Below are positions 35,674 to 42,367 of a stretch of 64,000 nucleotides of DNA, piece by piece (within the stretch, counting starts at the first letter, position 1; every line of letters begins with the position of its first letter). A program made the position numbers and the translations under genes. The stretch covers positions 930,001 to 994,000 of the forward strand of contig OZ244993.1 in the NCBI GenBank assembly GCA_965223485.1, given 5' to 3'. The DNA comes from VXPQ01 sp965223485 (GTDB lineage Bacteria > Bacteroidota > Rhodothermia > Rhodothermales > VXPQ01). The notes beneath the pieces are model-generated. The model was not told where the DNA came from, searched no databases, and worked only from the letters and a program-made list of their open reading frames with translations.

Positions 35674-36834
35674 TTATGCGCCCGGTTCGGTAGACGCCAG
35701 AGCACGCACCTGGCCATTCTCGACGAAAAGCGCCCGGTGTTGCCCCTCGTCGAAAGGAACAAACACGTCGAAAGGTCGCCGATCCGTGGCGGAAATGATC
35801 GTTTGCCCGATGCGGTCGGATTGGAGTAAATCGAGAAAGGCTTCCGACCTGGAAGCATCCAGGTGTTCAAATACGTCGTCGAGGAGCAGGATAGGGCGCT
35901 CCCCGGTGCGTTCCTGCAGAAAAGCGTACATGGCCAGTTTCAGGGCCATGCCGAACGTGCGGTGCTGTCCTTGCGAAGCATACCGGCGGACCAGCATATC
36001 GTCCAGACGAAACGCCAGATCGTCGAGGTGCGGCCCGGCGAGCGTGGTTCCCCGGCGGCATTCGTCCTCGAAGACAGCGGCCAGTTTGTCCCGGTAGATT
36101 ACCTGGATCGTTTCAAGGGGCGCTGGTGCGGAAAGACGCAGATTGGCGTGGTACTCCATGGTCGGCTTTTCCGCCACGGACTCGATGGCCTTATAGGCGT
36201 GATCAAGGTACTCTGCAAACGCATCCGTAAAGCCCTGCCGGGCCTGCACAATCTGGCTTCCGAATACCACCAGTTGTTCGTCCCAGGAAGCAAGGATTGC
36301 CGGCGCATCGATATGCCCGCCTCCTTTCATGCCGGCGAGGTAGCGGTTACGCTGCTTCAGCACCCGCCGAAACCTGAGCAGGGCGTCGAGATACAACGGG
36401 GTAGCCTGACAAAGGAGATTGTCCAGGAAGCGGCGGCGATTATCGGGCCCCCCGGAGGTCAGGGCGTAATCCTGCGGAGAGCACGCGACCACCGGCAATT
36501 GCCCTACCATGGAGGATATCCGTTCCTGTGGAACCCCGTTGACGAACATCCGCTTCCCCTCTCCCGGTACATACGCCATGCGCACACGCCGGTCCCGGCC
36601 GCCATCGCTCACGAACAAGCCTTCCACTTCGGTATGCTTCGCGCCGCGCCGCACAATATACCGGTCGCCTGGCGTGACGAAGCCTTTCGACAGACAGGCA
36701 TAATGAATTGCATCCAGTACATTTGTCTTCCCTGCCCCATTGGGACCGTAGAGAAGATTCACCGATGGGGCAAACGTACACTCGGTACGCTCGTGCACGC
36801 GGAAATCCGTAAGGCGAATCGACTTGAGATACAT
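35674..36834 (-). CDS. recF: DNA replication and repair protein RecF
   Basis: ATG at 36834 (MYLKSIRLTDFRVHERTECT) fits the family start and gives 386 residues; an ATG eight codons upstream (36858) is in frame. It is an SMC-like ATPase: Walker A GPNGAGKTN (31-39), a signature-like region around ASQGQHRTFGMALKLAMYAF and Walker B PILLLDDVFEHLDASRSEAF. RecF loads RecA at gaps with RecO and RecR. The gene often lies near the chromosome origin; here it is flanked by two parS sites. Confidence 0.96.
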   Translation of the reverse strand: MYLKSIRLTDFRVHERTECTFAPSVNLLYGPNGAGKTNVLDAIHYACLSKGFVTPGDRYIVRRGAKHTEVEGLFVSDGGRDRRVRMAYVPGEGKRMFVNGVPQERISSMVGQLPVVACSPQDYALTSGGPDNRRRFLDNLLCQATPLYLDALLRFRRVLKQRNRYLAGMKGGGHIDAPAILASWDEQLVVFGSQIVQARQGFTDAFAEYLDHAYKAIESVAEKPTMEYHANLRLSAPAPLETIQVIYRDKLAAVFEDECRRGTTLAGPHLDDLAFRLDDMLVRRYASQGQHRTFGMALKLAMYAFLQERTGERPILLLDDVFEHLDASRSEAFLDLLQSDRIGQTIISATDRRPFDVFVPFDEGQHRALFVENGQVRALASTEPGA

Positions 36835-36963
36835 GGCCTGCTCATGACATCGCAGCATATGTACGTCGGCTGCGACGATTTCGTTCGGGGGCGCAGCACT
36901 CGACGGATCTGCGCCTTAAAGCGTGGCGTCGGCTCCCAACTTCTGTAATTCCAACCGGATCGT

Positions 36964-37893
36964 ATGCCACAACCCGAACCGCCTCCCCTTTTCTCGGAAC
37001 TCGAGCAGTTGGCCACGGAGCAGCGCAATCCCAGGTCCCGAAACATCGATCTGGCGCCCGTTCACGAAATCCTGGAGATCATCCATGCAGAAGATCGGAA
37101 GGTCCCCGAAGCCGTTCGCACGGAGATTCCGTACATCGCGGAGGCCATCGAGTTGATTGTGGATGCATTTAAACAGGGCGGGCGGCTGTTTTATGTAGGT
37201 GCAGGAACGAGCGGGCGCCTTGGCATCGTGGATGCTTCGGAGTGCCCCCCTACTTTCGGAAGCGATCCCGAGATGGTGCAGGGCATTATTGCGGGCGGTC
37301 CTGCGGCGGTTTTCCGTTCGCAGGAAGGCGCCGAGGACCTCGAGTCCAATGGGGTCGAGGCATTGATCGAAGCCGGCGTGCAGCCGCCCGATGTCGTGTG
37401 CGGGATTGCGGCGAGCCGACGAACCCCGTTTGTAGTGGGCGCGATCCGGCATGCCCGCTCTATCGGCTGTAAAACAATCTATGTAACCTGCAATCCGCGC
37501 CAGGATTTCGATCTGGAGGTGGATGTGGCCATCTGTCCAGTGGTCGGCCCCGAAGTAATCATGGGATCGACGCGTATGAAATCCGGGACGGCGCAGAAAC
37601 TGGTGCTCAATATGCTCACAACCGCTTCGATGATTCGCCTCGGCAAGGTGTACGAGAATATGATGGTGGACCTGCAGATGACGAACGCGAAGCTGGTCGA
37701 GCGATCGAAACGCACCGTAATGACGGTGACGGGCGTGTCCTATGCCGAGGCAGCGACATTACTGGATCGCGCCGGGGGGCACATGAAGACGGCGCTGGTC
37801 ATGCATCTTGCCGGGGTGGATGCAGAGGAGGCGGCGCAGCGACTTGAGAAAGCCGGGGGATTTGTGCGGGCAGTGCTTGGGGGATCGGAGTGA
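36964..37893 (+). CDS. murQ: N-acetylmuramic acid 6-phosphate etherase
   Basis: The product has 309 residues of SIS fold. Family blocks are EQRNPRSRNIDLAPVHEILE, GGRLFYVGAGTSGRLGIVDA, SECPPTFGSDPEMVQGIIAG, VVCGIAASRRTPFVVGAIRH and GPEVIMGSTRMKSGTAQKLV. The catalytic Glu lies in the DASECPPTF block. MurQ cleaves the lactyl ether of MurNAc-6-phosphate in peptidoglycan recycling. Complete gene; the second parS site abuts its stop codon. Confidence 0.96.
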   Translation: MPQPEPPPLFSELEQLATEQRNPRSRNIDLAPVHEILEIIHAEDRKVPEAVRTEIPYIAEAIELIVDAFKQGGRLFYVGAGTSGRLGIVDASECPPTFGSDPEMVQGIIAGGPAAVFRSQEGAEDLESNGVEALIEAGVQPPDVVCGIAASRRTPFVVGAIRHARSIGCKTIYVTCNPRQDFDLEVDVAICPVVGPEVIMGSTRMKSGTAQKLVLNMLTTASMIRLGKVYENMMVDLQMTNAKLVERSKRTVMTVTGVSYAEAATLLDRAGGHMKTALVMHLAGVDAEEAAQRLEKAGGFVRAVLGGSE

Positions 37894-37909
37894 TGTTTCA
37901 CGTGAAACG
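37894..37909. promoter_or_regulatory. parS-like site, 15/16
   Basis: TGTTTCACGTGAAACG differs from the consensus in the last base only. It lies directly after the murQ stop codon, about 2.3 kb from the perfect site. Confidence 0.8.
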
Positions 37910-38274
37910 TGAATGATTTTATTTTTTAAATAAGTTATTGTTTTTATTATACTTATGAGTAATATATGGAATGATAAGTTACGGGCTTGAGGGCGTTCGT
38001 ACAGGCAATATCCAGTATCGACGGACCGGATGGTGAAATTTATAAAATTTTCGCATCAACAACCGTTATTGCCCGGATTGTTATTGTGCAAAACCCAACC
38101 ATCGCTGGGGGGCATATCCAAAGGTGTTTGGGGCGCAAGCGAATAACCGTTATTCCACACAAGTCTACCGAATCCCATCTTTATCGTTGCGGTCCGCGCC
38201 TTGCAACGCAAGGTAACATATCGTATCATTGCGCGTAAATGATTTGCGTAAACATGTGGAAAATCGGTGGAAAA
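37910..38274. other. AT-rich intergenic region with DnaA-box-like 9-mers; candidate origin segment
   Basis: 37915-37965 is strongly AT-rich. Matches to TTWTNCACA on the minus strand are TGTGCAAAA (38085-38093) and TGTGGAAAA (38255-38263). One-mismatch sites are GGTGGAAAA (38266-38274) and TATTCCACA (38151-38159). By my count about four perfect matches are expected by chance in 64 kb, so two in 180 bp beside a parS site are suggestive only. One of the ~22-bp repeats starts at 37969. Confidence 0.35.
37969..37988 (+). repeat. module-boundary repeat, copy 1
   Basis: GGAATGATAAGTTACGGGCT and then TG. Copies occur at 39654 (GGAATGTCAAGTTATGGGCT) and 40475 (GGAATGATAAATTACGGGCT). Confidence 0.6.
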
Positions 38275-38527
38275 CGTAGGTTTTATAAAGAAGACGGTCA
38301 AGGGCCCAGGCGGCGCACCGCTAACGGGTGAGGCCATCCCTGTTGTCGAATCTATCGAGAGGTACAGCGACCTAACGCTTGAGGATGGGGCAGTCCTCAG
38401 AATTAAGGCAACCGCCAGCGAGGCCCTTCGTGTAGATGACCAGTTGGATGAAGATGGAAACCCGGTATACTACGCAAAAATGCATACTGTCGTTAATTTG
38501 CTTCGCCCCCCTACCCCTACGGAATAG
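38267..38527 (+). CDS. small hypothetical protein upstream of toxin-antitoxin pair
   Basis: GTG at 38267 gives 86 residues (MENVGFIKKTVKGPGGAPLT ... NPVYYAKMHTVVNLLRP). It is mostly beta-like with no helix-turn-helix and no recognised family. It ends 16 bp before the antitoxin ATG, and its frame is open over the whole length, so it may be the first gene of the toxin-antitoxin operon. The weak start and the overlap with the candidate DnaA boxes reduce confidence. Confidence 0.4.
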   Translation: MENVGFIKKTVKGPGGAPLTGEAIPVVESIERYSDLTLEDGAVLRIKATASEALRVDDQLDEDGNPVYYAKMHTVVNLLRPPTPTE

Positions 38528-38543
38528 AAAACAGGAGATTACT

Positions 38544-38768
38544 ATGGGAACACCTGTTTATACCCTGTCATTGCCACCCCTCTATGCAGGCAGCTCATCG
38601 GAGGATGCATGGACACGCGTTGGGAGGGTAAAACCTGTTTCCGCAAAGAGAAATTTGCACACCAGTTTGGCCGAGGATGCCGCGTTAATGCATGAACGTG
38701 GTGATGATCGCCTCCTTGATCCATACGTTCCCACAAAATTTGACGAAGAGGAGTGGGAATGGGAATGA
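38544..38768 (+). CDS. antitoxin of a MazEF/PemIK-like pair
   Basis: ATG at 38544 is preceded by ACAGGAGA. The 74-residue product (MGTPVYTLSLPPLYAGSSSE ... FDEEEWEWE) is short, with an acidic C-terminus typical of antitoxins that thread into MazF-type toxins. Its stop overlaps the toxin start by ATGA. No known DNA-binding motif is evident, so identification rests on position and size. Confidence 0.6.
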   Translation: MGTPVYTLSLPPLYAGSSSEDAWTRVGRVKPVSAKRNLHTSLAEDAALMHERGDDRLLDPYVPTKFDEEEWEWE

Positions 38769-39106
38769 GTAGTCCCAGGCGAGGCGATGTGTATTGGATA
38801 TCCCTTGATCCTACAGAGGGAAAGGAGATCAAGAAAACACGGCCATGCATGATCGTGTCCCCGGATTATTTGAATTGTAAGTTGGAAACATTCCTTGTGG
38901 CACCGATGACCACTGGTGGGCATCGGTATGATACCCGAATCCCATGCAGGTTCGACGATAAAAATGCCTTTATTGTGGCGGATCAGTTAAGAGTTATAGA
39001 CCAAGGTAGGCTTATCGAGTATATGGGTGAAATACCTCGGCGGAAAATATCGCAGGTTCTCAAGGTCCTTCAGGAAATGTTTGCCGAACGGCCTGCCCGC
39101 CTCTAA
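38765..39106 (+). CDS. MazF/PemK-family mRNA interferase toxin
   Basis: ATG at 38765 overlaps the antitoxin stop (ATGA); in-frame starts at 38753 and 38759 also exist. The product has 113 residues: SSPRRGDVYWISLDPTEGKE, KTRPCMIVSPDYLN, TFLVAPMTTGGHRYDTRIPC and FIVADQLRVIDQGRLIEYMG. The RGDVYW...G.E..KTRP start and the D.LR.ID block are hallmarks of MazF/PemK ribosome-independent mRNA-cleaving toxins. Key Arg and Thr residues are present, so the toxin is probably active and held in check by the upstream gene. Confidence 0.92.
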   Translation: MSSPRRGDVYWISLDPTEGKEIKKTRPCMIVSPDYLNCKLETFLVAPMTTGGHRYDTRIPCRFDDKNAFIVADQLRVIDQGRLIEYMGEIPRRKISQVLKVLQEMFAERPARL

Positions 39107-39182
39107 CACCCCTTTCGCCCTACGCAATCAGGTCCGCGTACCACAGTCGCTCATTTGATCCATATCGCTTCCCGCATAGTCG

Positions 39183-39652
39183 TTAGGCGCTAATTCGGCG
39201 TGGCAGCGCATCAGAGAGAAGGGTTGTTTGCGAAGAACCCCTGCCTACGACACTTGGGGTGTCGAAGCTCTTCCCCTCAAGTATCTCCTCTACGGTTAAT
39301 ACTTGCATTTTGGGGTACATGCGCCCGTGTACTTCCAGTTCACCGGCACTGGCTATAATGCTTGCCCAGTTGGAAAGGGAACGCGGAGACGGCTCGTGCA
39401 TGACTATCAAGCCTGCCATCAAGGCAAGATCGTCTTCAAGTATCCCCCGTAATTGACGCAACACGCCTACTCCGACGTGTTGCCCGCCCTTCACCTCGAT
39501 AAACATCGACTGAAAATCTCGTTCTCCTGGTACATCGAAATAAATTCGTCCGTCAATCCCGCCATCGGCAGTTTTCTTTGCGGTAACGAAACCGTCTACC
39601 TGTTCTACGGCCCATTTTTGGAAGTGGTAGGGGTCACGTTTCCATAAATCTT
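39183..39652 (-). pseudogene. C-terminal PD-(D/E)XK-type domain of a DNA methyltransferase/restriction protein
   Basis: Reading leftwards from 39652, the open frame gives HSEDLWKRDPYHFQKWAVEQ, VDGFVTAKKTADGGIDGRIY, FIEVKGGQHVGVGVLRQLRG and IVMHEPSPRSLSNWA. D..H/F...W, GGIDG and VKGG are the nuclease-like domain found at the C-terminus of some site-specific DNA methyltransferases. The N-terminal methyltransferase is missing; homology stops at the hairpin repeat at 39653. An in-frame ATG (39504-39506) is not a believable start for the whole domain. A broken restriction-modification gene. Confidence 0.7.
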
Positions 39653-39683
39653 CGGAATGTCAAGTTATGGGCTTGACATTCCG
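39653..39683. repeat. module-boundary repeat, copy 2, with perfect 12-bp hairpin
   Basis: CGGAATGTCAAG (39653-39664), loop TTATGGG, CTTGACATTCCG (39672-39683). Copies 1 and 3 keep only the left half and loop. Confidence 0.75.
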
Positions 39684-39737
39684 CTGTGAAATGCCGCGTC
39701 AACGGGAAGTGTCGGCCGAGCATAGAGATCGTCCCCG

Positions 39738-39965
39738 TCACCCGGACGCGGCGACGAACTGAAACACTTCTTCGAGCGGCTTGCCGAACACGTGGGCAAT
39801 CCGGAACGCGACCTCGAGCGACGGCGAGTACTTGCCGCCCTCGATCGCGTTGACCGTCTGCCGGGTGACGCCGACCTGGTCGGCGAGTTGCTGCTGCGTC
39901 ATCTCGCCGTGGTGGAACCGCAGGGTCCGGATCTGGTTGCGGATGTTCGTCCCCGACTGAGCCAC
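39738..39965 (-). CDS. XRE-family transcriptional regulator
   Basis: GTG at 39965 gives 75 residues: NIRNQIRTLRFHHGEMTQQQ, LADQVGVTRQTVNAIEGGKY, SPSLEVAFRIAHVFGKPLEE, VFQF. This is the compact single-domain XRE regulator (YgzD type) that ends shortly after LEEVF. It starts 2 bp after the stop of the membrane-protein gene and is clearly in the same operon. In such pairs the regulator is thought to control its own operon; here the operator is unknown. Confidence 0.9.
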   Translation of the reverse strand: MAQSGTNIRNQIRTLRFHHGEMTQQQLADQVGVTRQTVNAIEGGKYSPSLEVAFRIAHVFGKPLEEVFQFVAASG

Positions 39966-39967
39966 GT

Positions 39968-40387
39968 TCAGATCCCCCGGCGGTAATAGACGATCTGCAA
40001 CACGTCCTTCGCCACCTCGGAACCGAACAGCGAGATGAGGAGCAGGTGCGCCACCCAGACGCCGCCAACCGACAGGATCAGCGCCATGATCGCGCCGATG
40101 ACCCCGACGGCCAGGATCCACGACGACCGGCTCTCTGCGCGCCAGCCGATGAGCCGATCGCGCTCGTCGGCCTCGTCCGGCCGGCTGGCGATCGCCGCGA
40201 CGATGTGTCCTGCGATGTTGACGGCCACGATGAGGATGATCGCCACGGCGAAGACCGGCACGAAGGGCGGCAGGGCACTGACACCGTTCGACAGCATGAG
40301 GCCGGCGACGACCAGGTACCCGCCTAGGCCGACGACGAGACTGACGAGTTGAATCCAGACGCTTTTCTCCTCGAAGGACGTATCCAT
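39968..40387 (-). CDS. four-helix membrane protein paired with an XRE regulator
   Basis: ATG at 40387 gives 139 residues (MDTSFEEKSVWIQLVSLVVG). Four hydrophobic segments are visible: LVSLVVGLGGYLVVAGLML, VPVFAVAIILIVAVNIAGHI, SWILAVGVIGAIMALILSVG and VAHLLLISLFGSEVA. An acidic loop (SRPDEADERDRL) lies between helices 2 and 3. It recalls the DUF2178-like membrane proteins found with small XRE regulators, but I am not certain. Composition is more GC-rich than the adjoining toxin module. A strong promoter lies upstream at 40437-40465. Confidence 0.75.
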   Translation of the reverse strand: MDTSFEEKSVWIQLVSLVVGLGGYLVVAGLMLSNGVSALPPFVPVFAVAIILIVAVNIAGHIVAAIASRPDEADERDRLIGWRAESRSSWILAVGVIGAIMALILSVGGVWVAHLLLISLFGSEVAKDVLQIVYYRRGI

Positions 40388-40436
40388 GGAGTCTCCCAAT
40401 TCTGATGAAGTGACTGATGTAATTGACATGGTGTAA

Positions 40437-40465
40437 AAGATACTATACATATCCTGACGTGTCAA
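40437..40465 (-). promoter_or_regulatory. sigma70-like promoter for the membrane protein/XRE operon
   Basis: On the minus strand: TTGACA (40460-40465), 17-bp spacer, TATCTT (40437-40442). A consensus -35 box is unlike typical Bacteroidota promoters (TTG/TAnnTTTG) and may point to transfer. Confidence 0.5.
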
Positions 40466-40474
40466 GGATTATCG

Positions 40475-40494
40475 GAATGATAAATTACGGGCTT
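40475..40494 (+). repeat. module-boundary repeat, copy 3
   Basis: GGAATGATAAATTACGGGCT, same orientation as copies 1 and 2. Confidence 0.6.
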
Positions 40495-40599
40495 GTGCGA
40501 TTGGTTAAAGACCGAGACTCTTCTCCCTTGATCCCGCAGCCAGCTGCTTCACAAATTGGCTGACAGGATCAACGTACCCTTAGCGCTTGGCGGTTCAGG

Positions 40600-41380
40600 C
40601 TAGTTTTCGGCCGAAGCTGTCTCCATTTCTTCGAGTGACGGGAGCAACGTGTGCTTCACCCATCCGAACTCGGGGTTTATCTCAAGCGCCCGCTCGAATG
40701 CCCTCCGGGCCTCTTCTAGATCGCCCCGGTCCATAAAGACAATCCCGAGACGCGCATACGTATCCTCGTGACCCCATGACGGCAAGACAGGATCTTCCAC
40801 CACTTCTTCCTCGAAGAGGCGAGCCGCTCTGTACAGCCCGTCCAGTGCGCGATCCTTGTTACCTCCCACAATGCGCGGGAGATTATAGGCAGTAATAGCC
40901 CTCAATAGCACAACCCTCGGATTATCGGGTGCGAGTTCCCGAGCCCTGGACATAGCCCTGTTGAACTTGCGGCCCAGGGACACGGCTTGCAGGGGTCTCA
41001 CCGTCATCTTCTGGCCATATACGGCGGAAAGCATTAACCATCCTTCGGCAAAAACTTCGTCCCGATCGGTCGCCGCTTCAAGATGGTCAATGGCGTAGTT
41101 GACGTACTCCAGGATTTTACGATTGTGGTCCGAGTCATCCAGCTCTGCCAGAATGTTGGCCAATTCGCTTGCCGCCGACGCGGCATAGTAATGGGCGAAT
41201 ATGGCCAGGCTATCGTCATTGATGGCTTGCTCGAAAAGCGCACGGACCTCGAGGAGTTTGTCCTGATCGTCATGATTGGCTCCGTCCGTCAGCATCTCCT
41301 TGCCTTCGAGCAGTAGTTGCCTGACCGACTGCGCTACATGCAACAAGCGCCGCAAATACAACGATGATCGGATTTCGCAT
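40600..41380 (-). pseudogene. exported TPR protein with an apparent frameshift after the signal peptide
   Basis: The main frame (from about 41361) encodes a helical TPR-like protein: LLEVRALFEQAINDDSLAIF, LNMARELAP-like repeats (MSRARELAPDNPRVVLLRAI) and a canonical final TPR (GIVFMDRGDLEEARRAFERA). That frame has only a TTG start and no export signal. In a different frame, ATG at 41380 encodes MRNPIIVVFAALVACSAVGQ, an excellent signal peptide, which should run straight into QLLLEGKEML. A 1-nt change near 41318-41330 explains both. Function unknown; a periplasmic scaffold is likely when intact. Confidence 0.6.
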
Positions 41381-41447
41381 GCTCCCTTTGCGCCAGAAAA
41401 AAGTGAGACAGTTCAATATAGGATACTCTGATTAAGTCCGCGATAGG

Positions 41448-41800
41448 TTAAAGAACAAGCTCGGCGATCCTCGCCTTGACCAGTTGACGAACGAGTCCGG
41501 CCGGCAGCCCGTCCCGAGGCGAGAACCGAATCGTCCCTTTGCTGGTGTCGTATCCGGTCAACTCGGTCCGCAGTGTGGCGACCGTAGCGCCGCTCATGGG
41601 ATGATACGAGCAGTGGTTCGCGGCAGCGCGGAATCCGGCGATGAGCTTGCCGTTCAGGCGGAACGCAGGCATCCCGTAGCTGATGCATTCCTCTGCTTGG
41701 GGCGCCGCACCCGCTGGAGCGCAGCGCGACGGTCCCGGTCCATGCCGCCCTTGCGGAGTCTGCCGCCACCGATACCTGTATCCAAAAATTCCCATCCTGC
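41448..41800 (-). pseudogene. DUF1801 (YdhG-like) protein, 5' end broken
   Basis: The C-terminal ~85 residues are clear DUF1801: PQAEECISYGMPAFRLNGKL, IAGFRAAANHCSYHPMSG, STSKGTIRFSPRDG-like (DTSKGTIRFSPRDGLPAGLV) and RQLVKARIAEL. The expected N-terminal helix is in another frame (MDRDRRAALQRVR) joined by a shift near 41710. Upstream of 41800 the sequence is replaced by the TIR/alpha-arm repeat. Probably a dead gene. Confidence 0.7.
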
Positions 41801-41805
41801 CCCGT

Positions 41806-41917
41806 TGTAAAACGACAGCACATTGGCATTAAAATAAGGCGGATAATCTTGGCTTTTCGAACGAGCGAGGCTGCCTTACAGGCACCAGAAACCCCCTCAA
41901 TGTTTGCGCGCAAACAT
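41806..41917. repeat. TIR plus alpha arm plus core copy 7 (alpha-core-gamma)
   Basis: The TIR TGTAAAACGACAGCACATTG (41806 on) and alpha arm lead to the core ATGTTTGCGCGCAAACAT (41900-41917). The gamma arm (CTGCTGCGGCGCCTCACT) follows. The alpha part is the inverted near-twin of 12125-12218. Confidence 0.82.
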
Positions 41918-42115
41918 CTGCTGCGGCGCCTCACTATCCCATCTGGATTCCGGAACGCGTATGTATTCGCGCAGGCCCGGGCGGCTGACTGCACATCTGC
42001 ATCGGCCGGTAGAATTGCTGTTTAGGGGATTATATACAAAGGTTGCCAAAGGGATTTGTAGTCGGTCGCTGTCCAACATGGCATGTACGTTGTTTGGAAT
42101 GCGACGCTCCATTAG

Positions 42116-42290
42116 AGATGGAAGCAAATAGAAATGAAAAAAACATTTATTAGTCCTCGATTACCATGCAATGTACACAGTGGCCTGTATATAATAATTA
42201 CAAAGTCTGCGCCAACTATAACAGGGTGAGCACAGTCAAGCCGAGTCGTTGCCCCTATGTGTGCACTGGAGAGTAAGGCCGAGACGGGTG
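42116..42290 (+). repeat. surface-protein leader repeat, copy B
   Basis: Matches 4676-4856 (upstream of the LRR gene), as described there. It ends about 80 bp before the start of the giant gene. The intervening 41918-42115 holds no gene I can support. Confidence 0.7.
42134..42229 (+). CDS. conserved leader mini-ORF B (31 aa)
   Basis: ATG at 42134 opens MKKTFISPRLPCNVHSGLYI and 11 more residues, stop TGA at 42227-42229. The first 15 residues agree with mini-ORF A except for two positions; the rest differ by small indels. Its upstream GAAGCAAATAGAA is also kept. Possible leader peptide of the giant gene. Confidence 0.35.
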   Translation: MKKTFISPRLPCNVHSGLYIIITKSAPTITG

Positions 42291-42367
42291 AAGCCGTCAG
42301 GCGCCTTGGCTGGAGCCGAAGAAGCAACTGGAAGCCTGGAAACTTTTGTATAATCCTCCAATCCAGT

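Noticed and set aside
37969..40494. Integron attC sites at the ~22-bp repeats
   Set aside because: The expected GTTRRRY and RYYYAAC core sites are not found, and no integrase gene is in the window.
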